Assembly: GCF_947172395.1 (NCBI RefSeq)
Contig: NC_069085.1
Span: 1,768,112 to 1,832,111, forward strand
DNA: 64,000 nucleotides
Direction: 5' to 3'
Source of the DNA: Bicyclus anynana
Lineage: Eukaryota; Arthropoda; Insecta; Lepidoptera; Nymphalidae
Shown one piece after another: positions 1-12,821 of this stretch. Within the stretch, counting starts at the first letter, position 1. Each line of letters begins with the position of its first letter. A program made the position numbers and the translations under genes. The notes under the pieces were generated by a model that saw only the letters and a program-made list of their open reading frames with translations, did not search any database and was not told the DNA's origin.

Positions 1-1312
1 TTGTAAACTAAATGCGTATCTATAATATTTGTAATTCCAGCAAAAAAATAATTATAACAAAATATTGCCCAACTTGTATCCTGATTTAGCCTTTCCGTTA
101 GGTATTAACTTGCAAAATATCTTACAAACAAAATAATTATTAAAAATTATTGTCAATGATAGTTGTAATTTTCTTGATATCTGCACGTAATATAGAACTT
201 TAAATTGACAATCGTTAATCACCAACAACATTGTCTCTGTACAACAAACTCGACATTGTTGTAGTGAGCCGTTACACAATAAATCTTTTGTCGCACAAGT
301 AGGGGCTTAAATGTGGCGCAAAGAGTGACCTAGCAAAACATAGACCCGTCCTATGATTTATCTAGCCACCGCGACCGGACGCGGACGACAAACCGGACTA
401 GACGGGTCGTGGTGGACACAGCTAGCTTAGGGTGACCACCATTTGTAATAATAACAATAGACGTGGTCCTATAATAAAAAATAATATTGTATTTTTCAAA
501 AATCACTAATACAAGATAACTTCTTATCTTATAAATAAAAGGAAAAAATAAATAGATATTAGAATCTTAATAATAACACAAGGCACAAAATAATAACAAG
601 AATTATTGGCAATTTTTTTTTAATATGACCAATATTCCTATTCCCTACCTTAGGAACGAGTGAGAATTCTCTTGGTGTTAAATCAGGTCTCTTAGTTAAT
701 AATTTCTTAAGTAGTTAACACAAATACTCATGGAAACAATCGACAATGTTCATAAGACAGAATGACATTTACTGTATAATAATGAATTACAAATTTTAAT
801 ATTTCTTTAAAAAAAACTGATAAATTTCGTTCCCGCTCTACTCGGTATAATCTAATTTTAGAAACAATGGTAATGAGACTAGATACGACACTTGTAGAGC
901 CAACTTTAAAAAAATAAATGAATTTGATTTAATGTGAAGAACTAATTTCCTCATGTAAGCTAAGAAAGCGACGTGACATGGTGTCCCTACACGAACCGAC
1001 TCAGCCCCCTTGTCACCTGCTAAATCAACGTTAATCTCCACTGACCACAGTTCCCATAAAAAGAGATTTAAAACACGGCCCATAAATAAAGTTTACTTTA
1101 TTATTTATTATTGTCACATTGTATGAAGCAATTTAATTAGGCACGGTTTGTTCGACGCCTTTCACATATACTGTTGGGGTGGCGATTATTCTGGAGACTT
1201 GCTTTACGGCGCAATCAAACTTTGCTTGTCAAAATATCGAGTAAACGTCTTTAGAGAAATGCTCTTTGATCTGATAAAAGGTAATCTATACTTGTAGGTA
1301 CTTTATATCAAA
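1..1312. other. AT-rich intergenic DNA, nothing recognised
   Basis: Short open frames on the minus strand (up to 81 codons) have no recognisable domain or coding bias. A GC-richer patch at about 355-435 has no identifiable gene or repeat structure. Confidence 0.5.
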
Positions 1313-1552
1313 GGCATGCACCTCCAACTTTTCAGTTGTGTGCATATTAAGAAATTAAATATCACGAGTCTCTAACGGTGAAGGGAAAACGTCGTGAGGA
1401 AGCCAGCAAAGCAGAGACTTTTCTAAATACTCTTCGTATGTGAAGTCTGCCAATCCGCACTGGGCTATCCATGGTGGATAAGCCTAAACCCTCTCATAAT
1501 GAGAGGAGACGTGCTCATCAGTGAGCCGAATATGGTCAATGATGATGATGAA
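1313..1552 (+). repeat. SINE-like repeat, family B (ATGATG tail)
   Basis: Begins GGCATGCACCTCCAAC and ends in a GATGATGATG tail. The body (ATTAAATATCACG, CGTGAGGAA, GTGAAGTCTGCCAATCC, GAGAGGAGAC, CAGTGAGCC) matches the copies at 45985-46263 and 51865-52157. The tRNA-like head seen in the 51.9-kb copy is missing here, so this is a 5'-truncated copy. Confidence 0.75.
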
Positions 1553-1782
1553 TTTCTTTTCTGTTTTTTCTTGATGCGTCTTAACGCAAGGAGAATGTGT
1601 GTTTTTGCCCTATGTGTATCTGTCTGGCTTTGTAGCACTTAAACGGAGGAACCCATTTAAGTGCAATTTATTTTATTCGAAAGCTAGTTGATCCGAAACC
1701 AGCATTAGAATATATACATTCAGTATCAATTTATATAGATCTTATCAAAAATTAAACTTTAATAATTTACGTTTATCTAAGA

Positions 1783-2000
1783 CTAGCGGACGCCCGCGAC
1801 TTCGTCTGCGTGAAATTTAGTTTTTCACAAACCCCTCGGGAACCATAGATTTTATGGGAAGTAAAGTAGTCTATGTGTTAATCCAGAGTAAAATCAATTT
1901 CCAATCCAAATTTCAGCCAAATCGGTTCGGTAGTTGCGGCGTTAAAGAGTAACAAACATCCAAACAAACTTTCGCGTTTATCTATACCTAATATTAGGTA
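1783..2000 (+). repeat. Interspersed repeat starting CTAGCGGACGCCCGCGAC
   Basis: The start CTAGCGGACGCCCGCGAC and the phrases GTGTTAATCC, CAAATCGGTT and GAGTAACAAACATCC recur at 48447-48655 and, reversed, at 26225-26440 and 27135-27326. This is a common lepidopteran non-autonomous repeat. The class is uncertain (Helitron-like or LINE 3' end). Confidence 0.65.
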
Positions 2001-2438
2001 GGAAGTAGGATAGGATATTCGAGTAATGAGAGACAATAAGAATTACATAACACTTTTACTTTAAAATATGTCTATACAGTATCTTAATACAGTAGGTACT
2101 ATAGATATAATACCGTTTAAGATTTTAAATAGCGTTAAAAAATAACGCTTTATAACATTTTATCAGCATAAAGCCTGTTTTACACTTAAATTTCGGACTT
2201 AACTAAATTAGCGTTTGATTGATCGTTACGTTTCTTTAATTTTTACCTTATCTTCAAGTCAAGAGTGAACATCTACTGTGCAAACGCTACACAACATCAC
2301 AAAGGTCCCAAGAATACTGAAATAATAAATTTTCACGCATAAAAATTAACAAAGCTTCACATTGCTTATACAAAATCTATCTAACTCACGTTAACTTTTG
2401 TCTTACCCTGCGACCTGCACTGCTATATTATCTACTTG

Positions 2439-2449
2439 TCATCATCATT

Positions 2450-2539
<90 letters not shown>
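2439..2539 (+). repeat. ATC/TCA trinucleotide microsatellite
   Basis: About 33 near-perfect ATC units with one early ATT interruption. It reads as poly-His or poly-Ser in two frames, but both open frames are just the repeat plus short flanks, so it is not treated as coding. Confidence 0.95.
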
Positions 2540-5500
2540 GTCGTTATTATCAGATCATAATTTTGGTGGCCTATTACAGAGAATGCCCTTCATAAAAAAC
2601 AGTTTTCATCCAGTAAACAGATGGGTGAACAACTTTACGCTTATCGCTCAGCTTTACAACGCACTTCAGTTGGAAAGGCGACCTTATTCAAATGTCTGTA
2701 AAGAACCGTATCATTTTATAAGTAAATATCTTTTATGACACAATTAGCCGCGAAATAATTTACATTTCCCCGCTAATTTTGATCTAATGATGGCAAAATG
2801 GCCGATTTTATGTATCGAATTGAAGATTTGTCGCAGCTATCAATTTTTCATGATACGAAATAAATCGAACTTTCTAACAAAATTACCTATTTATCAAAAA
2901 TTTATAACTCATGTTTTCAATATGTAGGCATCAATTATTTTATTTTTCCTCAATAAAGTTTTTTACAAGTTTTTTCTTCTCGGAACTGTTAAATTTTTAA
3001 TGTGTATATTTTTGTAAAAAATATATTAATCTGAGTTATTTTTAATGATTAAAATATGTTTAAATAAAATAAAAATATTTTTATATAACTCAGAAGTAGA
3101 TTTGTTTTCTAATAAGGAATCGTCTTATGGGTTAATTCATGTATCCACTATAGTAAGCACGTTTTACAATAAGAATTCACTGAAGTTACATAGTAGCGAT
3201 TTGTAATATGTTTATTTTCAATTAAGAACCTTAAATGAGAATTGCCATTGCCATTGTATTTCAGTACAGGTAAGGTGCCACTAAAATTATAGGTTCCTAA
3301 GGTACTGACATAGGTACGCCTCAGATTAACAAGCGCAGAGAAGGGCAGTCAGTACCTATTCAGGCACGACATGTTCCTTGCATGCCCTGCAAAGTGCTTA
3401 ATCTACGTCGATGGTCTTTCACTTACCATCAGGTACGTCGTCTACTTGTTCTATCAAAATTTGGATGTTACTATTAAAAAAAAAACATGCGAAAATTCGA
3501 CCGTAATTCTTCACCATCGATAGAGTCGCAGAAAGTAATGTTTTTTCGCCCTCTTCCTAATATCTTCCACACAATTTGTTATATTTGACATCAAGTAACG
3601 CCCACTTTCCCCTAATATTAGTGTAAATCTTATCCATTAAGGGCAATAAAAATCACCCTTTGACTCCAGTCTGTCTTTGTCTAAGCAACAACGGGTGACA
3701 GGGACAAAACATTAACCCTATGGAAGCTAAATAAAGATATGACGTGGTTATTGCAAATTTATTCTAAGCTCTTCCGCTTTTTTTTCTACCATTGAAGAGG
3801 TTCCCATGTTTATTTATTTGATTAAAATTAAAATTATTGCTATTTGAAAAATTGTTACTTTCTTTAAAATCTTACTCATACTGAAAATTTAAAGAACGTT
3901 CAAAGTTTTCTTTGTATCCCTCAGTAAGACTTTTATTTTGATGTAAATGGCCAATATACCTACTCTTGCGTTTCATAGGACCAACAAGACACTTCTTGCT
4001 GAGTAAAAGGTGCCCTGTCTTTTTCTGCAACCCTGATGACTACGTAAGTATAGGTAGGATAAGGCAAAGATTTTGTACTATCATTGGGACAAGGTATATT
4101 TAATACTGACTGAGCCGGCATATCACTTGGTTCTTCCCTATAAATTCATACTAAAATCGCGGTTAAAAAAGGGCGTGGGAAGGTGAATAATTCTGATACT
4201 CAAACATAGGTACCAAAAAAGTCGAGTAGCTCCGAAGGAGTACAAGCACAAACACCATGACACGAGATTTCTACCCAACTGTGTAAGAATGAGGGTAATG
4301 TTTTTATAGATAAAACAGCGTCAAAGAGAAATAAGGAAAAAAATATCATTTGCAGTAAGTATACTTCTACCGAAGCTAAATTATCGTCATGAAATAAATA
4401 CACCTGTCTTCAGCATCGATTTGGCATATGGTTATAAATGCTAATATTACTAAATTATTTTTCTCACGAATCGAATCTAGTTTTGTTTATTAATTCCGTA
4501 TAATAAATATAAATAATAATAAGCAAATTATGTTATTAATAATCTCAACAAAAACATAAATGTGAAAAAGAGCCAAGTTTTGTAGTAACGGTGATGCAGT
4601 CAGCATAAACGAGTTTCATGGGTGTACAAATTTATTTATCTAGTCTATTAGAAAATTTATGAAATTTAATTTTTAAAGATAAAGTGAATTTTTAAGGTTA
4701 TCAAACTTAAAATCTTGATAGTTAAAATTACATAAAGACAAATTTTGTTGATTTAATTTCAACGCAATTAAAATGTCTTGGTTTCATTATTAAAAGATAG
4801 AAAACTCATTATGTAAAATAAAACATAAAAAATCTTTACAATCGATTACTTAAAATCATAGTAGGTACTCACCTACTTTGATTAAGAGATGATGATGATA
4901 AAAAAATGTTGTCTGTTTATTGTTGTTTAGATCACTCACAGCTTTGTTAATTTGTTAATTGCAAGTCTTACGACTTTACTAACAACTATAGGTACTTAAT
5001 TTACATAAAGAACTTAATGTCGAGTATCTACTGAATTTTTTTTTAAATTGTTCCAACTTCGAAAAATCATTGGGTCTGACTTTGACTTGCACAGTGTCAG
5101 TGAGTAGTTCAGTTCTAAAACGAACTTGGTTGGCACTGCCGTGCCCATAAATATGAATATTATTAGTATAAAGCAGGTTTCTAAAACAATATTCCTATGA
5201 TTTCGTTAATTTTATTCGCCTTTCGCTCGTAAACTATTTCTCAGTCTAGCAAAGTGGGATCGCGATTATACTTTTTAAATATTTATGAACTCTTAATTTG
5301 CATATCGATCCTTAATAATTATCTAATCAATGTTAAATTCTCAGACAGAAGCTTTATAAATACAATTATGAATAACAATAAATATTCTAGCAGTTGGATA
5401 TCTTAAAAATTGGTGTAGGTATTTCAAGAAAATTTAAATGGTTTTACGTCGTCACTATAAAAAACAGCCAGCAGTGTGCATAAGGTTTTTAAGTACGGGA

Positions 5501-5838
5501 GGGCACTGCACGTACAAATTGTTCAAAAATGAAATATTCATTCTCCAATTTAGCTGGCTTATTCTCTAATTTTGAGTAACCTTAGTTGATATACACGAAA
5601 ATTACCAACTACTACTATTGTTAATGATTCTTATAACGTGATTTCGTATTCAATTTTAATTTATTGCTCACTAATCAAAATTAATAACCTGTTTGGTTGA
5701 CATTCTGATTTTCGTTGACAATGGGCTTTGCGGAATACAAAAACTGCGGTTTTTATTGATTTGATGTTAATTAAATTAGATGATTAATAGAACAAAGGTA
5801 GTGAGTAAGCCAGCAGGTTACTAAAGAGCCCTCAGGGT
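2540..5838. other. AT-rich intergenic DNA, nothing recognised
   Basis: No exon-like composition, no recognisable protein, and no structured repeat beyond short AT-rich and TAGGTA runs. Open frames here are short and lack domains. Confidence 0.5.
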
Positions 5839-5895
5839 CAGGGTAGGCAGTGAATTTTAGCATCTATAAGCTGCTAAAATGCACTGTCTACCCTG
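5839..5895. repeat. Inverted repeat, 24-nt arms, 9-nt loop
   Basis: Arms 5839-5862 and 5872-5895 pair at 22 of 24 positions around the loop TCTATAAGC. The arms start and end with CAGGGTAGGC and CTACCCTG. It resembles the fold-back tails of small lepidopteran repeats. The two mismatches show it is no longer freshly duplicated. Confidence 0.75.
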
Positions 5896-7604
5896 CCTTT
5901 GGATGCTTTTGGAAAAGACTAATCGTATATAGCCAAATCAAATAAACTAAAATTTGACGATGTTTTAATAATGAAATACCATCTGTGTATATTTCAAGTG
6001 TCAACGCAGAAGATATTTCTCCAATACCAAGGAACAATCGCGGAATTAACGACAAATAACTATTGTGTTTTTTTTTTCAAATCCAAAGTTCTCAAGACAG
6101 TCGTAATAAAAACTTCCGTCAACCCCTTTCTAACTACAATGCTACCCCAATCGAACCGATATTAAATTTAAAACCCTTTTAAATACAATCGAATGATATT
6201 TATTGCGTTTTTTTTTTCTTTTTTCGCAATCGATTCGCATTCGCCGTGTAATGCTCTAGATACGGAGACAATTGTTCGAAAAAATAAAAAAAAAAACACA
6301 AGAAACGTTGAGGGTGCGAGATGGGTAACTTGAGGTCATACTCACACCCCTGTACTTCCTGTTTGAAGTTGCAGGGTTGGCAACGTGTTCTTTAAATTGG
6401 AATTTTTGAAAATCCTATATGTACTTGGGTAATAATATAACAGTGAAAATAGCAACAAAATCCAGTAGCTAATATCGGAGACAGGCGGAGCAGGAAGACA
6501 AAAAAATAAAACGTTATAGATTTTTCTTTTTTAGTTGTCACCGGTAAACTTTTGGTCATTATATTTATTAAATTTAATATTCAATGACTGTCACTTTTTG
6601 ATTTTCCACTCCTTTATAATCTTATTATTTATTACTAATTACAACTTAATTTTGTAATTAAATACTAATTAATTTATTCAATGTTGTCAACAGCTATAAA
6701 TTTATTTTAAACAAGGTTAATTAATTATTTCTTAAATATCAAGGAACTTTAAATTATGTTATATGGTAATGTGAAACTAATTTAATCGTTCTAAATAAAC
6801 AAATTTGGCCGGAAACTACATCTTTCGCGGAACGCACTAATGCTACTTAGCAGAATTAGGCAAGATAGTACCTACTATAAGTACCTAGTATTAATTGAAA
6901 ATGGGATTAGTGTTTTATGAGACAATCGATATTATCTAAAGGTACAAACAAATAAAATTGAAGTGTCTATTTAGAATTTTGAATTAATAGCATTCACTAT
7001 GCATATTATTATGAAAGTATATACCTTCAGTAGGTACTTACCTAAATAAAAAAAATGTGTCTATTTTGGCTAATCTTTTAATGAATAAATAAATCAATGA
7101 TTTATTGAGCAAAAAACATTTTTAAACAGAATAGGTTGAAACGGCAGTTGTGCTAAAATCTATAAAAGATTTTGTGTTACAACCACCATCTCTTCACGAA
7201 CGAAGATTACAATATTTTCAGCGGCTAATCTTTGAAGCGGCTGAACCGATTTTGATGGGACTTTCATGTTAGAAGGTGTAACTTATACTATTTTTTATTC
7301 TGATTTTCTTGTATAAATGGGATCTACGCAGGTTAAACCGTGAAGTAGGTACAATTTTTTTTAACTTATTGAAAAAATATATGAATGAATGAATAAACAA
7401 CTATTTTGTCCAAATACAATTTACCAAAATAACAAAACTTAAACCAAATTTTGTGGTGGACGAACAAGGTATCTCAGCACAAAGTATTTTTTATATTTAT
7501 TATTCTATAAAATATATAATTACTCATAGAATTAAACAAAAAGAACACTCGTAGAATATTATTAAAACAAAAAAACACGAAGTATATCAGTAAGCAATCA
7601 GTTT
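5896..7604. other. AT-rich intergenic DNA, nothing recognised
   Basis: No gene or structured repeat recognised. The region contains A/T homopolymer runs around 6070 and 6210-6300. Confidence 0.5.
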
Positions 7605-7765
7605 TTGACAGCCCTGCGTGACACGCACAATCGTAATCTCAGTGTGACAGGTCACGGGGCGCGCCGTGAGAACATCACGAACGTCACACTGGGCAGCTGA
7701 CTGTGTGACGCGAACCGATGACAGCGGTGACACATAAATAATACCTGATTATTTGCACTGTCAAC
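7605..7765. promoter_or_regulatory. GC-richer island with nested dyads (candidate regulatory element)
   Basis: Inside AT-rich surroundings sits CAGTGTGAC (7640-7648) paired with GTCACACTG (7683-7691). It encloses TCACGG (7652-7657) and CCGTGA (7664-7669) around GGCGCG. Further TGTGACG and GGTGACAC copies follow at about 7703-7733. Nested TGAC/GTCA symmetry suggests binding sites for dimeric factors such as nuclear receptors or bZIP proteins. A decayed inverted-repeat transposon is the main alternative. Confidence 0.35.
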
Positions 7766-7785
7766 GCGTTGCAATACGGAGTTGC

Positions 7786-8036
7786 GATTTGAACCCTCTA
7801 TAGCTCAACGGTAAAGACTCATCAACCATAGGTCGTGGATCCTCGTCCCACTGTCGTACCATTTTTTTTTCTGGTGGGGAGGCCTCAACCGAGGCTAGTT
7901 ACCACCCTACCGGTACGATGTCGTGTAGAAACTGAAAGGGGTGGATTTTCATCCTACTCCTAACAAGTACAAGTTAGTCCGCTTCCATCTTAGATTGCAT
8001 CATCACTAACCATTAGGTGAGATTGTAGTCTGATAC
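7786..8036 (+). repeat. tRNA-derived SINE with a variant head, body like family A
   Basis: The tRNA-like head (TAGCTCAACGGTAAAGACTC, GTCGTGGATCC) differs from the GACGGCCTCCGTGGCGCAG head of family A. The body (GCTAGTTACCACCCTACCGG, GATGTCGTGTAGAAAC, TTGCATCATCACT, GGTGAGATTGTAGTC) matches family A with an internal deletion. Confidence 0.75.
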
Positions 8037-8110
8037 GATTTGAAGCCTCAATAGCCCAACGGTACAAACTCATCAACCAGAGGCCATGGATTCAATTCTA
8101 GCCACACTTT
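8036..8110 (+). repeat. Second tRNA-like SINE head
   Basis: GATTTGAAGCCTCAATAGCCC and CAACGGTACAAACTCATCAA repeat the head at 7786-7858 with few differences. It directly abuts the 3' end of that SINE and is not followed by the body. Confidence 0.65.
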
Positions 8111-9058
8111 TGTACCAACTCATAACTTTCCACCTAATTGGAGGGAAACGATTTGCTATATTTTTTTAAATACAATCAATATTTCATTGGACATATTTAA
8201 AAAGATATGGCAATAAATATTTTATTTTAAAGATATTATCAATCTATACGCATCTATAGGTAGGTACCTACTTAAATAAACTCAAATGAAATCAGAATTC
8301 GTTTATAAATTAAATATAGGTCTACTTTACACAGAGACGTAGTGCCTTGGAGGGGCCTGTATCAGAATTAGTAATGAAAGGTAAAGATTTTTCACTAAAA
8401 GAAATAGAAATGCTTGTTTAAAATAAACATGATAGTGACTTAACCTATGTAGGATGCTTCCAACTTTTGGGCGCTCGCTTAACCAGGGAAAACAAGATAT
8501 TGTGAATTACCTACATTTACTGTTTTTGCTTTTACACGTAAGGGACCCTGTAGTCCGAGGGCCCCATATCGTTGATACGGCTGATACGGCGATAGTAGCA
8601 GCTACGCCCCTGACTTTACAAGTAGGTAATTTTAAAAAGTAAAGTTTGACTATTTGAGAATATTGAGCGTAAGGTTCAAAACCTTTCCCTTGTATGGTAG
8701 AAGGCGTAACCCTACAGTGGGCCATTCAAATAAACTGATTGTGATGAACCCTTTGTGAAGTAAGTACTTGATCCTGGGAAGTATCTACAGCCGCCAAGCT
8801 TACTTCAACAGGCAAATAGAACTGTCTATTGGTCTGAAGGACATGGATTGTACAGTGCTGCTCAAAAGGACATTCTAATAATTGTCAGTTTAAGTAGTAT
8901 AACTATGAAGTTATCCTAGAAGCCATGAATGAGCACACGCCTGTCCTTAGCAGCATTGTGTGAGGAACCATTCTGACCATTTCACGCGACTACCCGCTAC
9001 TTCCGTTCACAACAAGCCTAGCCGTTAGGGTTGCCACTTTACTAATACTAAATATTTA
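8111..9058. other. Intergenic DNA, nothing recognised
   Basis: Overlapping short open frames on both strands at about 8454-8725 show no domain or conserved feature. No structured repeat was recognised. Confidence 0.45.
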
Positions 9059-9108
9059 TCATGATGCTAATTATCATCATCGTCACCATCATCATCATCA
9101 TCATCATA
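9059..9108 (+). repeat. Imperfect ATC microsatellite
   Basis: About a dozen ATC/ACC/GTC triplets. On the minus strand it produces a run of methionines in a spurious open frame. Confidence 0.8.
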
Positions 9109-9899
9109 CTTTGGTAGATGGTAGGGACTTGATCTTGGTCATTAGACTGTAACTGCCCACTTGCAGCTACTTTGTAACTTGAGTTTTCGTGACTTGAGTA
9201 ACTCACTTGATTCGTCAGTCCAAGTGAAGGTTCGACCAATACAACGAGATCGCCTTTCTTGGATCTTGGGATCTAACGGCCATCAGTTTTTCAAATTTTC
9301 CTTTAACTATGTTCCCCATCTAACTTTGCGATTAGCATAACAGCACTTATACCTAATCTTCTTATTTCTGATCAAGCCGAGATAAATAAGTAATTCAAAC
9401 ATGGATCTCTACTTCGCTCTCTGAGTAACTCTGAGCCTTCTAAAAAGACCGTAATGCCTTACCAAACCACAGTATAACTTTTGTTGGCAACACAAGTTAG
9501 TTTTCATTTGACAACCCTATTGATTGTAGGTATATCCTATACAATAAAGATTCTCATAAACTATCCACCTTGAGCCTTTTTACACGAAATCGAACTATGA
9601 TCACCAAATGTTACATTGAAAAATAAACCTTAACTATTTGTTATGAAGTTCAAAATTGAAAAGTTGAATGAACACAAAAGCATAGGTTTTCATGTCCAGT
9701 GCATTGCGTATTGTGGTAAATCAGTAATCTGTGGCGTTGGTAATAAAGTGCCGGCGGAATTCATAGAATTGGCAAAGTATTGGCAATATTCGGATCTATT
9801 TGTGCCAATGAGATCAATGGTGTTGCAGTTACTTTCATATACGGGATGTTTATGAGTTTGTATGGGATTTTGTCATGTTGCGTCTGATAATAACTAACT

Positions 9900-10120
9900 G
9901 TAACTACTTACAGGACTAGGACTTTCCGTCCTGGACAAAGAAAGGTTGAAGAAGGACACAAAAACACAATAATAAATAAAACATTGGAAAAAATAAAATT
10001 AAATACATAAACATAGCATACAAAGGCGGCCTTATTACCTTCTATAAGCAATCTCTACTAGGCAAGCGCTGATGAGAGGACTATACATATATAAAAAAAC
10101 ATATATTACTAAATTTACAT
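9900..10120 (-). mobile_element. Probable LINE 3' end, minus strand
   Basis: The stretch TACAAAGGCGGCCTTATTAC followed by TATAAGCAATCTCT looks like the reversed 3' end of a lepidopteran LINE. It is flanked by A-rich DNA and no reverse transcriptase frame is retained. Recognition rests on this short block only. Confidence 0.35.
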
Positions 10121-12731
10121 AAATGAAAAATGAAAAAAAACTTAAATAATTCACAAACATATAATAGATATATACTACAAATAATATATAACAGTAAAAA
10201 TCTATGTTGTTTAATAGGTGTTGACCTATGTTGTAGTTTATTCTTCTATATTTCGAACTACTAGGTAAAGTAGTTTACCATTTGGGTCAATTTCCACACT
10301 GGTACCACTTAGATACCTACAGCAAACAAGGCAAATCTTTAAGGCAAAGGCGTTCCATCAGGCATGATTGTAATCAAGCATGTATGTCATTAAAACATTG
10401 GTTATTTTTGTATCCTTTCCTTTCTAATAAAAGTGATTTTTTTACTTTTGTTCAGGTATTTGCTATTGGAACGCACGGAAGTGCGTCAGCCAAATAAAGA
10501 GAACGGCTGACAGAGCGACAAGGTATCTTCACACACGAACCATTTGAGCTTTTGTCTACTTAAAGTTCAGCATAACCAATCTACATGTGATAACGGCATA
10601 AGAATTCCTTTAGTAGTGGTTCCTCAACTAAACTGACATTAGGTATGGTGACTTTGACGTTTTATAATTACCTATTAGCAGGATTACTCTAGTAATTATA
10701 AGCACCATGTATTTCATTAATATAATCTACTAGTGATGTTTCTGTGGGAACTTGAAACGAGTATCGGATATCGATAATCCTCTCGTAACATGAAAGGAAC
10801 CAACATGGGATTTCGCTAATAAAACGCTTTTCATCGTTTCGCATTGGCAAATAATACGCGCCCAATTTAAAGGGAAGCGCTTCAAAAAAGACACTTTTAC
10901 TGTTACACATACAAATAATTGTCATTTCAAAGTGACAAAGGCTAACCGCAATATGGCTTGTTTAAAAAAAAAGTTAAATCTGCATTTCGAATCCGATTGT
11001 TATCTTCGTTAATACTCTTTTAAATACAACCAGTTTTTTTGTAAATATCCGGAACGTACTGACCATATTACATGTATATAACAGGAATTTAAACTTTAAA
11101 ACATTGTAATAGAATTCAGTTTAGAGTGCCAAGGGGTCGATAGGATTTATGTTAATGATACAATGTTTATTGTCAAGTCAAAAGCACGTAAACGGAAGAA
11201 AGTGTGATCTTATCCTATGATAAGCTTTCAGTTTTTTTTTTAATGAAGCACTTTCCGTGTAGTTAAGTGGTTTTCAATACCATCTTTATATGTATAGAAT
11301 ATTTCTGTCCGTCGTTTACATCTGGTCCGATTAAGGAGACATGCGCATGGAATTATAACTGTAAACGCATGCGAAGTGAATAGATTGCATGAAGAGTCTT
11401 AAGCATTTTAATTATGCCCGATGAGGCTTTATTCAACGGATTTCTCTTCATTATAAGAAGTTGAAAAATTGGCAGATGTGTAGTTTTCTGTGAGTGGAAT
11501 TCAAGTTTACTTTTGCCAATGGATTAAGAAAAATAATCTATAGTCATGATTACTGATTCATACATTATTTAAAATTGTGAGAAGTTGCCTACCGAAATAA
11601 GTTTGTTCTTTGTAAAACTACAATAAGTATAAAGATGATACAAAAGTATTGTAGTTTAAATATACCTATCAAATCTATGAAAATTGGTACTTAAAATCAA
11701 AGTATCAAAAATTTCAAAACTAGTTTTTATCGGCATGCCAATTCATACTTACCTATACCTATGAAATTGAGATTCTATGTTACAAATCTCAACTGGTGCC
11801 TACTGACAACTCTTCGTAGATATCATCAGTACTCGTAGGTAGATAACATCTCTCAGTTGATTTGATGTTTATTTTAGTAGGTTGCTAATAAATACCAAAT
11901 TAGTGAATAGGCCAGCTGAGCTAGGCCAGGCATAGGTTTCTCATTTCATCAGAATCGTGCCGTTGTTATACGTGAAAATTACATTCATTTTCGATATTTT
12001 TATTTGCGAAATGTTCTTTCTTACATAGTTTTTGATTTCCATAAACAATTTTTCTTACAAACAAAACTTTCATAATAACATGCCGTTAAAGTCTTTTTCA
12101 TACCTAAGTACGTTTACATTTCAAAGCACCAACAACGTACCTAGAGCTCGATTCTCGAACAGTGTAATTTATTTTGTAGAAAGTTTTCGTTATTTACATG
12201 ATTCAATAGAAGCCAAGCTCTATTTCTGCAATACCAGTAGCAAATACAAAGTAAACACCGTTCCCCAAACAGGAATTAAATTGAAAAGGAGCGTCTATTG
12301 ACACACGATGCAATGATTGCAGTTCTCTGGTTTCCAGAGACCACTTACTTCTGGCGGATTTAACTCCAATGCCCACCGCATTGAATGCGTCCTGATGATA
12401 TCATTGCACCTAAACAAATAAATATTGATAAATAAATGCCAATCCATTTTGAACTTTATTACAGAGATGTAAAGTTTTTAATAAGTGGCGTTTATTGAAT
12501 TAAAAAAGTGATAAGGTTTCATTATTTCCACCTTCACAGTGGGATTAATTGTTGGTTTAAATTGTAAGCGATTCCGGAAACTTGGTAAAAATATATAGTT
12601 AACAAACAACATATTCAATATATTTAAAACGTAAGTACAGACATATTTTTCACTACAAAAATAGTTTTGATTTTAATTAAATAAAATACTTTTTTTTGTT
12701 TGTAGGTTTGCATGACTTTAACTATGTTATT
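10121..12731. other. AT-rich intergenic DNA, nothing recognised
   Basis: Open frames of 71-89 codons (for example 10282-10497 and 12032-12301) show no known domain, codon bias or supporting signals. Confidence 0.45.
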
Positions 12732-12743
12732 AGTTTTTAAATA

Positions 12744-12809
12744 CCTTACCTTACCTTATCAGCCGATAGACGTCCACGGCTGGACATAGGCCTCTTGCAT
12801 GGACCTGCA
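12744..12809 (-). mobile_element. Severely 5'-truncated RTE-type LINE 3' end with target-site duplication
   Basis: The 66-bp insert is the reverse complement of the RTE tail phrase GCCTATGTCCAGCCGTGGAC plus GTCTATCGGCTGATAAGG. It is flanked by the identical 12-mer AGTTTTTAAATA at 12732-12743 and 12810-12821. Such a duplication is the signature of target-primed reverse transcription. Confidence 0.85.
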
Positions 12810-12821
12810 AGTTTTTAAATA

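Noticed and set aside
2398..2738. Poly-His and poly-Ser open frames
   Set aside because: Direct translation of the ATC microsatellite in two frames, with no coding sequence beyond the repeat.
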